Assembly: GCA_002683395.1 (NCBI GenBank)
Contig: NYTG01000045.1
Location: forward strand, 1 to 21,761
Length of the DNA stretch: 21,761 nt
DNA from: Halieaceae bacterium
Lineage (GTDB): Bacteria; Pseudomonadota; Gammaproteobacteria; Pseudomonadales; Halieaceae
Reading direction: 5' to 3'
Part shown: positions 1-6,680 of the stretch, one piece after another
Numbering within the stretch: position 1 is the stretch's first letter
How the letters are laid out: each line of letters opens with the position of its first letter
Notes under the pieces: generated by a model
Database searches by the model: none
Seen by the model: the letters and a program-made list of their open reading frames with translations, nothing else
Told to the model about the DNA's origin: nothing
Position numbers and translations under genes: made by a program

Positions 1-807
1 CGTTGCGGCGCGACGGCAGTGATGGTGCAGGATCGATGGGGTGATCCGGTCGATCCGGGTAAAGTGGAAGAGGCTATCAAGGCGAATCCCGACGCCAAGG
101 TGCTGGCCTTTGTTCACGCCGAAACCTCGACGGGTGTGCGCAGCGATGCCGAGCTGCTCTGCCGGATGGCAAAAGCCCAGGGTATTTTGACGATTGTGGA
201 CGCCGTCACGTCGTTAGCCGGTATCGATCTTCAGGTCGATGCCTGGGGTGCGGATGTGGTGTATTCCGGCACGCAAAAGTGTTTGTCCGGTTTGCCGGGT
301 ATTTCACCCATTACTTTCAGCAGCGACGCCGTTGCGGCGATCACAGCTCGCCAGCACACAGTGCAAAGCTGGTTCCTCGATATGAATTTGATCATGGGAT
401 ATTGGGGTGAGGGCGCCAAACGTGCTTACCACCATACGGCGCCGGTGAACGCCATATACGCCCTCCACGAAGCGTTGCTCATGCTTGAGGAGGAGGGTCT
501 CGAGGCGAGCTTCCAGCGCCATGAGATCAATCATATTGCGCTGGTTGATGGCCTATCGCGACTGGGGCTCGATCTTGCAGTTGCATCGCCTTGGCGTCTT
601 CCTCAGTTGAATGCGGTTGTGATTCCAGACGGAAAAGACGACGCGAAGATTCGCAGTCACTTGTTGAACGAGTTTAATCTTGAGATCGGTGCGGGTCTGG
701 GTGACCTGGCTGGGCAGCAGTGGCGCATTGGCCTGATGGGTAGCAGCAGTCATCAGGTCAATATCAATCAATGCCTCGCTGCCTTTGAGTCAGCGCTTGC
801 CTGCTAG
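1..807 (+). CDS. Alanine/serine-glyoxylate aminotransferase (class V, PLP), 5'-truncated by window edge
   Basis: The reading frame is open from base 1, so the start lies outside the window; 268 residues remain and roughly 110-130 N-terminal residues are missing compared with family members. Numbering from base 1, Asp67 in DAVTSLAG should contact the PLP ring nitrogen and Lys93 in SGTQKCLSG should form the Schiff base. HAETSTGV, AYHHTAPV and the C-terminal RIGLMG (substrate-carboxylate Arg) follow human AGXT closely in order and spacing as I remember it. The family transfers an amino group from alanine or serine to glyoxylate, making glycine. A ureidoglycine-glyoxylate or related class V activity cannot be excluded. 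It is convergent with the aldolase-like gene, and no terminator hairpin is evident in the 48-bp gap. A link to the C1/N-methyl block downstream (glycine/serine supply) is only inference. Confidence 0.88.
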   Translation, partial: RCGATAVMVQDRWGDPVDPGKVEEAIKANPDAKVLAFVHAETSTGVRSDAELLCRMAKAQGILTIVDAVTSLAGIDLQVDAWGADVVYSGTQKCLSGLPGISPITFSSDAVAAITARQHTVQSWFLDMNLIMGYWGEGAKRAYHHTAPVNAIYALHEALLMLEEEGLEASFQRHEINHIALVDGLSRLGLDLAVASPWRLPQLNAVVIPDGKDDAKIRSHLLNEFNLEIGAGLGDLAGQQWRIGLMGSSSHQVNINQCLAAFESALAC

Positions 808-855
808 GCCTAGATATCAGCGCTTTCGGGCGGGTAAAAGGACGCCGTACCGCGC

Positions 856-1632
856 TTAAGTGGCGTAATCAGGTTCTTCTGCATTCAATATGGCTTTGAG
901 TTCGGAAAAGTGCCGCTCGGCTTGGCCGGGATAGGCTTCCAGTTCCTTTGCGGTGCGCTCGGCGATCTCGTCGCTCAGCACTCTGAGTGGTTGTCCAGTC
1001 CAGAGTGCTTTGATATAGGTCTCGGCCGCGCGCTCGAAATAGAACAACCGGTTAAAGGCATCGGCGACATCCTCACCGAGCACTAGGATGCCGTGATGGC
1101 ACATGATCAGTACTTTCTTGGCAGGGTCTGCAAGGTGTTCGCAGCAGCGCTCAGCCTCGTCTTCAAGCGCGAGCCCGCCGTATTCGGTATCAACTGCATA
1201 GCGATTAAAAAACATCGCGCAGTTCTGGTCGATGGGAGGGAGAGTAGGGTCCGCCAGCGTAGCCAGGACGGTGGCGTGAATAGAATGAACGTGAAGTGCA
1301 ACGCGCGCGTGAGGACATTGGCGGTGTAACGCCCCATGCAGCCCCCAGGCCGTGGCATCTGGCGCGTTAGGCTTATCCATGGTGCGCGGGTCATTGGCAT
1401 CTAACAGGAGTAGCTCAGATGCCCGAATCCGTGAAAAGTGTGACTGGTTGGGATTGATCAAAAACTGAGTGCCATCACGATTGACTGCCACCGAAAAGTG
1501 ATTGGCCACGCCCTCGTGCAGATTGAGACGCGCGGCCGAGCGAAACGCGGCGGCAAGGTCTGTTCTCTCAGCCCAATGATCAGCAAAGGCAGGCGGGGGG
1601 CGCCCCTGTTGCGCAGTTAATCCTCGTGTCAT
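856..1632 (-). CDS. Class II aldolase/adducin family protein
   Basis: 258 residues, the usual size of the class II aldolase fold. Zinc ligands fit His114 and His116 (HVHS) and His180 (CHHG), matching the three-His site of fuculose-1-phosphate aldolase. Where that enzyme has its catalytic Glu (SSEW), this protein reads DATAWGLH, so Ala95 seems to replace it. Many adducin-like members lack the Glu, so a retro-aldol reaction should not be assumed; decarboxylase or another metal-dependent chemistry is possible. The ATG at 1632 has a GAGGA ribosome site 8 bases upstream. It is divergent from the PhyH gene and convergent with the aminotransferase. The substrate is unknown. Confidence 0.85.
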   Translation of the reverse strand: MTRGLTAQQGRPPPAFADHWAERTDLAAAFRSAARLNLHEGVANHFSVAVNRDGTQFLINPNQSHFSRIRASELLLLDANDPRTMDKPNAPDATAWGLHGALHRQCPHARVALHVHSIHATVLATLADPTLPPIDQNCAMFFNRYAVDTEYGGLALEDEAERCCEHLADPAKKVLIMCHHGILVLGEDVADAFNRLFYFERAAETYIKALWTGQPLRVLSDEIAERTAKELEAYPGQAERHFSELKAILNAEEPDYAT

Positions 1633-1721
1633 CTCCCATTCCTCATCTCGGCTAACCGCTAAGATACCACCGGTTCCGATTGGACTGCAGGGTATCGCGA
1701 TTCGGGGGTCTGGTAGAGATC

Positions 1722-1739
1722 AATTGAAGTCGCTCAATT
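1722..1739. repeat. Short inverted repeat upstream of the PhyH gene
   Basis: AATTGA, six bases, TCAATT. It lies in the 177-bp divergent region, about 25 bp upstream of a perfect -10 box, so it could bind a dimeric regulator. It is short and AT-rich, and chance is a fair explanation. Confidence 0.3.
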
Positions 1740-1764
1740 CCGGCTAGAACCGAAATCTGCGCGC

Positions 1765-1770
1765 TATAAT
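1765..1770 (+). promoter_or_regulatory. Probable -10 box (TATAAT) of the PhyH gene
   Basis: A perfect sigma70 -10 hexamer 40 bp upstream of the ATG at 1810. No good -35 is visible at 16-18 bp (the 17-bp position reads GGCTAG), so the promoter may need an activator or be weak. An AGAGGAG ribosome site follows. Confidence 0.45.
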
Positions 1771-1809
1771 CCGAATCCAAAGCAGAGTGATGGTGAGAGG
1801 AGTAGCGCT

Positions 1810-2604
1810 ATGGCGCTTTGTCACTACAAGGCCGATGACGACATACACGATATTGTGGCGGCACTGACCAAAACCGGCGCTGTCGTTGTCGACAATGTGT
1901 TATCGGACGAAATCATTGATGCGCTCAGTCTTGATCTTCGTCCCGAATTTGATCGTGAAGGGCACCTCTATCAGAACACCTTTAATGGTCACCAGACTTT
2001 GCGTGTGGGAGGGGTGGCAAAGTATTCGCGTTATTTTTCTGACTTACTGTTAGACCCGGTCGTATTGGCGGTGGCGGATGCAATCCTCAAGCCGCATTGC
2101 GAGGTGTATCAGGTCGGCAGCACGACTGCGATTGAAATATTGCCCGGTGAAGGTGCCCAAGTGCTGCATGCAGACGATACCTGCTACCCCAGCCACCTGT
2201 TGCCTTTTGAGGTTCAGATATCGGCCTTGTGGGCGCTCGATGATTTCACCCAAGAGAACGGAGCCACCCGAGTGGTGCCCAAAGAGACAGGAATTGAGGA
2301 TCCAGAGCAGGTTGAGGAAAAAGATGTGGTTCAGGCGGTCATGCCAAAAGGCTCCGCCGTGCTGTATTTGGGGTCGACGCTTCATGGCGGTGGAGAGAAT
2401 CAAAGCGCGCTACCCCGAAAGGCGGTCGTCAATACCTACTGCCTTGGCTGGTTGCGGCAGGAGGAGAACCAATACCTCACGCTCAGCCGAGAAGACGTCG
2501 CGTCGCAATCAGACGCAATGAGGCGCATGTTGGGGTTTCAGGCCCATGGCCCGCACCTTGGTGTATGGCCGGAAGATCCGGATGGGCTCTGGTACGAGAC
2601 CTGA
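1810..2604 (+). CDS. Phytanoyl-CoA dioxygenase (PhyH) family Fe(II)/2-oxoglutarate oxygenase
   Basis: 264 residues. The iron triad fits His120 and Asp122 (LHADD) plus His192 (TLHGGGEN); Arg203 (LPRKAV) is placed to bind the 2-oxoglutarate carboxylate. PhyH enzymes hydroxylate CoA esters, ectoine, phosphonates or other small molecules using 2-oxoglutarate and O2, so the family alone does not give the substrate. The start is supported by AGAGGAG 8 bases before ATG 1810. The product has no signal peptide and should be cytoplasmic. It converges on the APC permease gene with a 48-bp gap containing a weak hairpin. It may share a substrate network with the Rieske operon, but nothing in the sequence proves this. 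Confidence 0.88.
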   Translation: MALCHYKADDDIHDIVAALTKTGAVVVDNVLSDEIIDALSLDLRPEFDREGHLYQNTFNGHQTLRVGGVAKYSRYFSDLLLDPVVLAVADAILKPHCEVYQVGSTTAIEILPGEGAQVLHADDTCYPSHLLPFEVQISALWALDDFTQENGATRVVPKETGIEDPEQVEEKDVVQAVMPKGSAVLYLGSTLHGGGENQSALPRKAVVNTYCLGWLRQEENQYLTLSREDVASQSDAMRRMLGFQAHGPHLGVWPEDPDGLWYET

Positions 2605-2622
2605 TTAGCGGGTGATATGAGG

Positions 2623-2651
2623 CCTGCGGCGCTCAGAAAGCGGGCGGCAGG
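2623..2651. terminator. Imperfect hairpin between convergent PhyH and permease genes
   Basis: CCTGC at 2623-2627 pairs with GCAGG at 2647-2651, with an inner CGCT/AGCG stem. It sits between two stop codons, as a two-way terminator would, but has no U-run on either strand. Confidence 0.3.
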
Positions 2652-2652
2652 G

Positions 2653-4053
2653 TCATTGCTTGCTTAATAATGGATACAGCAGTGGCCCGGACAGAATCGC
2701 GACCAGTCCCGCGAGTCCGTACCAGCCGATCTCGAGGCCCAGTAAGCTAAAACGATCGTGATCCCATAGCATCAAGCTGTGATCTCCCAGCGTGATCGTC
2801 ACCATCAGGACGATCAGGGCCATCGGGGGCAGCACCAGCAAGATCATGGCGATCTTGCCCCCCGGAATTTTGAAAGGACGCACAAGATCTGGCTCTGTGA
2901 TGCGCAGTCGCACCGCGGCGATAAAGATCAGTGCATAAGAGCTCACCATCAGCAGCACATCAATAATGACCAGACTCTGAAAAGGCCCGATCACTAATAT
3001 GGCATTGACCCCCGCTATCAGCAGGATCGCCATAACGGGCGTGCCGAAACGTGAACTGGTGCTAGCCAGCATTGGGGGAAGTAACCCGTCTCGCGCCAGG
3101 CTCTGAATGGGTCGCGCACCCGAAGCCATATAGTCGAGATAAAGCGCCAGATTACCGAGCACTGCCGACGCCAGCAGCGCATGACCCAGAGCAGAGCCCC
3201 CCAGTGCACGACCAATATCCACAAAAGAAACCTTGCCGCCGCCGCTGTCGACCGAGAACAACTCCCAATGACCGAAAGCGGCGATACTGGCAGCCGTTGG
3301 CAGTAAATACATCAGCGCGACGAAGGGTAGGGCCAGCATCAGGGCTTTCGGGATGATGCGCTGAGGCTCTTCAATCTCCCCCGCGAGCGTCGACATGGAC
3401 TCATAGCCTGAGTACATCCACAGACCCACGCTAAGCCCCAGTATCAATGCGCCATCAGTACCCAATAAGTCGGTGTCAGGTGGCGTGATCGGTATGAATG
3501 GATTGAACTGCCAGTTGGCGATACCCACGAAGGCGAGCACCAGGATCGGTGAAATGATCAAAATCGCGAACAAACTGGATCCGATGGCGACTACCTTGAT
3601 TCCCATGAGATTGATGGCGGTAAATAACGCGATGATCGACCAGCAGATCAGGTAATACACCGTGTCGCTGAAGCCAATCTGATGTTGTAGATAGGTAGCG
3701 CTGAGTACGATATACAGCGACGTATCCACCAGCAATGCCAGCGACCACCACCAGGCCGCCTGAAACCCCCAGAATTGGCCAAGGCCCCGACGCGTCCAGA
3801 CGTAAAAGCCGCCACTATGCGGCATGGCCGATCCGAGTTCGCTGGCGATAAGGGCCATGGGAAGTGCCCAGATGAAGGGAAAAGCGAGCAGCAGGATGAG
3901 TGTGAGGCCCGGTCCTGAGGAGGACACCATCTCTTCGATGCCAAAAGAGCCACCGGAAACAAAGATATAGATCATGAAAAACGCGCTGAATAGCGGCACG
4001 CGGGTGCGTTTTAGCGTGTTGTCAGCGCCGTCAGGTGAAGTGTGTTGCTGCAA
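2653..4053 (-). CDS. APC-superfamily permease resembling polyamine-uptake (PUT/PHS) carriers
   Basis: 466 residues with about 12 membrane helices and a hydrophilic N-terminal tail of about 20 residues. The first helix carries FVSGGSFGIEEM and is followed by FPFIWALPMALIASELG, SGGFYVWTRRGLG and QFWGFQAAWW. As I remember them, plant polyamine-uptake transporters have the same blocks (VSGGPFGVEDSV, GGYVVW, GPFWGFQ). This points to proton-coupled uptake of an amine, polyamine or basic amino acid rather than a neutral amino acid. The start is TTG at 4053, supported by AAGGGG 6 bases upstream; the next Met lies inside helix 1. The gene is last in the minus-strand block, 157 bp after the Rieske gene, and may also have its own promoter. 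It probably imports the substrate of the upstream enzymes (inference). Confidence 0.88.
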   Translation of the reverse strand: MQQHTSPDGADNTLKRTRVPLFSAFFMIYIFVSGGSFGIEEMVSSSGPGLTLILLLAFPFIWALPMALIASELGSAMPHSGGFYVWTRRGLGQFWGFQAAWWWSLALLVDTSLYIVLSATYLQHQIGFSDTVYYLICWSIIALFTAINLMGIKVVAIGSSLFAILIISPILVLAFVGIANWQFNPFIPITPPDTDLLGTDGALILGLSVGLWMYSGYESMSTLAGEIEEPQRIIPKALMLALPFVALMYLLPTAASIAAFGHWELFSVDSGGGKVSFVDIGRALGGSALGHALLASAVLGNLALYLDYMASGARPIQSLARDGLLPPMLASTSSRFGTPVMAILLIAGVNAILVIGPFQSLVIIDVLLMVSSYALIFIAAVRLRITEPDLVRPFKIPGGKIAMILLVLPPMALIVLMVTITLGDHSLMLWDHDRFSLLGLEIGWYGLAGLVAILSGPLLYPLLSKQ

Positions 4054-4138
4054 GGTCAGCCCCTTGTGCCGTCATCTGCCTATGGCGATATGTCTTTTAA
4101 GCACAGGAACCCGCTTCATATCACCATGCGGTGTGAGC

Positions 4139-4144
4139 AGTATA
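4139..4144 (-). promoter_or_regulatory. Possible -10 box for the permease gene
   Basis: TATACT on the minus strand, in the 157-bp gap between the Rieske gene and the permease, about 85 bp before the TTG start. The -35 is poor (CGCTTT area). The rest of the gap holds a small CTTGG/CCAAG hairpin near the Rieske stop without a U-run and nothing else I can name. Confidence 0.25.
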
Positions 4145-4210
4145 GTACGGCCTGCCGCTGAGAAAGCGACTTCAGTTCGCCGCGTCTTGGCGGCCAAGGT
4201 AATGGGGGTG

Positions 4211-5470
4211 TTAGTTCAGGCTGGCTTCTAACGAATGAAGGTACCAGTGCACGAACTGCTGCAGGGTAAATTCGAATTCTGGATGGTAGGGCCCAGGCTC
4301 GAAAAATCGCGAGTTCACGCCTGCTGCATTGCGCGTAATGATGTACTCATCCTCGAGCGTTGTGTGGTGCCAGAGCCAGGTCAGCTTATCGACCTCGTAA
4401 TCTTGGCCTTCTTGTGCGTCGTCGCGCACGAACCAAACCAGCTCCATCTCTGTTTCGGTCCGTGAGCGGGGAATAAAGCGATACAGCACACAATGATCCG
4501 GGTAGTTGAGCATGAAGGTCAGTGGGCCCATCTGAAAATCACCCACGCCACCGTCGTAGGCCTTGATATTACCCATGAGCGGTGCAACCGGCTGTCCGTC
4601 CTTGCTTCCTGTCACGAACCCGTCAAATAAGCCATATCGCATCGTGTGCGCGCACGCACCGAAGCTCGGTGCATCTAGATAGATCTCCGTGTGTTCCTTT
4701 GAGATTCCAGGCACTCCCGTAATCTCGTCGGCGCGCTCTAGCATCTTTGCCACGACCGGCGCTGACTGCTCATCCAGATCTTTCAGAGTATGGAGGCGGG
4801 CATAGGCCCGATGTGACGTTGCGCAGTGATAACACTCAAGATAATTCTCAATCGCCAGCTTCCAGTTGGCTTCGACCCGATAGGTTTGTCGATGAGCGAT
4901 CTTTGCGTGTTCAAGATCGTAGGCCCCGAGCGGTTCACGGATATTGTTGAGTGACGCGACTAGGTCGCCAGCGTCAGGGTCGCAGTTAATAAACACCAGC
5001 CCCATGTAGGTGACACATTTGACGGGTTTTAGGCCGTGCGCGCTGGCATCGAAATCCGGCATCACGTGTGTTTCGCGTGCGACCTTCAGTGAACCGTCAA
5101 TGTTGTACACCCAGCCGTGATAAGGACACACGTAGGTTTTTCGGTTGCCGCTGGACGCTTCACAAACTCTGGCTCCGCGATGGCGACAGATATTGTGCAT
5201 CGCAGCAATTTCGTCGGTTTTGGTGCGCGCGACGATGATCGAGTCCTCGCCTATCTCAATCAGCTGATAATCGCCGACCGACGGAATCTCGCTAACGTGC
5301 AGCGCATAGATCCAGCTCTTAAAAATGAGGTGCTCGAGCTCCTGCTCATGAACCAGATGTGAGCGATAAAAATAGGGGTCCATTGCATGGTGAGGCCGAA
5401 CTTTTTCGGCCTCCAGCTTGTCGCGCATGCGCTGGAAAGAATCGTCTACGGAAGTCGCAATGGTCTGCAT
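4211..5470 (-). CDS. Rieske [2Fe-2S] non-heme iron oxygenase, alpha subunit (quaternary-ammonium-type candidate)
   Basis: 419 residues from ATG 5470, which has GAGAG upstream and lies 25 bp after the GcvT-like stop; an in-frame ATG at 5554 would overlap that gene by 59 bp. The Rieske cluster ligands are Cys95, His97, Cys115 and His118 (CRH, 17 residues, CPYH). The catalytic iron site is His215 and His220 in NYLECYHCATSH, with Asp374 in LEDEYII as the likely third ligand. The residue that bridges the two metal centres is Glu212. Most Rieske oxygenases have Asp there, while carnitine oxygenase CntA has Glu. The C-terminal FEPGPYHPEFEF recalls GbcA-like proteins. It probably oxygenates an N-methyl or ring carbon of a methylated amine, releasing formaldehyde if it demethylates. 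No reductase gene lies nearby. Aromatic substrates remain possible. Confidence 0.93.
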   Translation of the reverse strand: MQTIATSVDDSFQRMRDKLEAEKVRPHHAMDPYFYRSHLVHEQELEHLIFKSWIYALHVSEIPSVGDYQLIEIGEDSIIVARTKTDEIAAMHNICRHRGARVCEASSGNRKTYVCPYHGWVYNIDGSLKVARETHVMPDFDASAHGLKPVKCVTYMGLVFINCDPDAGDLVASLNNIREPLGAYDLEHAKIAHRQTYRVEANWKLAIENYLECYHCATSHRAYARLHTLKDLDEQSAPVVAKMLERADEITGVPGISKEHTEIYLDAPSFGACAHTMRYGLFDGFVTGSKDGQPVAPLMGNIKAYDGGVGDFQMGPLTFMLNYPDHCVLYRFIPRSRTETEMELVWFVRDDAQEGQDYEVDKLTWLWHHTTLEDEYIITRNAAGVNSRFFEPGPYHPEFEFTLQQFVHWYLHSLEASLN

Positions 5471-5495
5471 GACGTCTCTCGAAAAAAGCGAATAA

Positions 5496-6680
5496 TCAAT
5501 GGGGCGGCGCAGGCGTTTGCCAGCGTTTGGGTGACTTGAAGATGGGCGCATCAATCACCTTGCAGGGGGCGAGCAAGCGCGTCCAATGAAGCTCGCGCTG
5601 GTAATAGATTTCGGCGACCAGCTCATCTCCTACTGCACCATGGGGCATCTCGATCTGAGCATAAGCGATATTGGCTTTCGCGGTTGGACACCACGCGGCA
5701 GAGGTCACGGTGCCGACCTGCTTGTCGCCTTTGAGAATAAAGGAGTGCTCAGCAGGCTTATTGCCCTCCACATCGAGCATGGCAAAACGGTATCGCGACC
5801 CGTTGGCTTGCTCTTTCAGTAGCGCTGCCCGGCCATTGAAAAGCGGTTTTGAAAAATCCACTAGCCAACCCAAACCCAGCTCGAACGGGCTGCGTGTGCG
5901 ACCGACACGAACCACTTCTTCTGCCGGCATGAAGTCGACGTTGGCCTGGAGAAATCCTGCCTCAATGCGCGCGAGTTCCAAAGCGTACGAGCCGATTGGT
6001 TTGATCAGATAGTCATGGCCTCGATCAAAAAGCTGGTCCCAGAGTGCCTCGGCAGTTTCGGGAGGTACCCAGACCTCGTATCCCAGATCACCGGTAAATC
6101 CGGTTCGACTGACCATCATTGGTTGACCTTCAAAGGTGTAATGCGCAATCCCGAAGGGCTTCAACTGGTTTAGATCGGTACATCCGAGCAGCGTGAGCAC
6201 CGTGCAGGAAGTCGGGCCTTGCACGGCCAGCCCCGCTACGGCCTCTGATTCATTGTCGATGGTGACGTCGAATCCCAATTTATTCCAAGCAAGCCAATCA
6301 TCTGCGCGCTGATAAGAGCAGATTCGATAGTCTTGTTCGCCCAGACGAAAGATCGTGCCATCGTCCATGATTTGGCCGTTGTCATCGCACCAAATGGCAT
6401 AACCCACACGGTCGATACCGATTTTGCTGACGTCCCGGGTAATGAGTCGATCCAGATAGCGCTGTGCATCAGGTCCGGTGACGCGGTACTTGTTCATTGG
6501 AGAGAGATCAAATACCCCAGTAGTGCTGCGAACGGCGAAATACTCCAATTCCACGTCGAAATAGGCATTGGGGGTGGTGTACCCCATCCAGTTTCCCCAG
6601 TCGTTGAGATCACACATGGCCTCAACCCGGGAATGGAAAGGCGTGGTGAGTAGCATAGTGTCCCGGCTAATGTCGCTCAT
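5496..6680 (-). CDS. GcvT-like tetrahydrofolate-dependent aminomethyltransferase/demethylase family protein
   Basis: 394 residues from ATG 6680, chosen because AGGAG lies 8 bases upstream and the start overlaps the previous stop (ATGA, 6677-6680); a longer frame to 6770 would run into the upstream gene. The fold markers are VRSTTGVFDLSPM (about 50-62), DDNGQIMDDG (Asp106-Asp107, matching the catalytic Asp of GcvT), AVQGP (152-156), GFTGDLGYE (194-202; Glu202 matches a folate contact) and ARIEAG. It is free-standing, not fused to an FAD amine dehydrogenase as in sarcosine or dimethylglycine dehydrogenase, and no glycine-cleavage P or H genes are nearby. It may capture formaldehyde released by the Rieske enzyme as methylene-THF, or move a methyl group to THF as DmdA and LigM do. 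The substrate is unknown. Confidence 0.9.
   Translation of the reverse strand: MSDISRDTMLLTTPFHSRVEAMCDLNDWGNWMGYTTPNAYFDVELEYFAVRSTTGVFDLSPMNKYRVTGPDAQRYLDRLITRDVSKIGIDRVGYAIWCDDNGQIMDDGTIFRLGEQDYRICSYQRADDWLAWNKLGFDVTIDNESEAVAGLAVQGPTSCTVLTLLGCTDLNQLKPFGIAHYTFEGQPMMVSRTGFTGDLGYEVWVPPETAEALWDQLFDRGHDYLIKPIGSYALELARIEAGFLQANVDFMPAEEVVRVGRTRSPFELGLGWLVDFSKPLFNGRAALLKEQANGSRYRFAMLDVEGNKPAEHSFILKGDKQVGTVTSAAWCPTAKANIAYAQIEMPHGAVGDELVAEIYYQRELHWTRLLAPCKVIDAPIFKSPKRWQTPAPPH

Noticed and set aside
1093..1400. Open frames overlapping the aldolase gene and similar antisense frames throughout
   Set aside because: They are shadows of well-supported genes, without ribosome sites or recognisable motifs.
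5471..5554. N-terminal extension of the Rieske protein to 5554
   Set aside because: It overlaps the GcvT-like gene by 59 bp and adds a basic stretch unlike the family; ATG 5470 has a ribosome site and fits the normal length.
5496..6680. Glycine cleavage system T protein (gcvT)
   Set aside because: No gcvH or gcvP is nearby and the operon context is oxidative catabolism; only the fold is shared.
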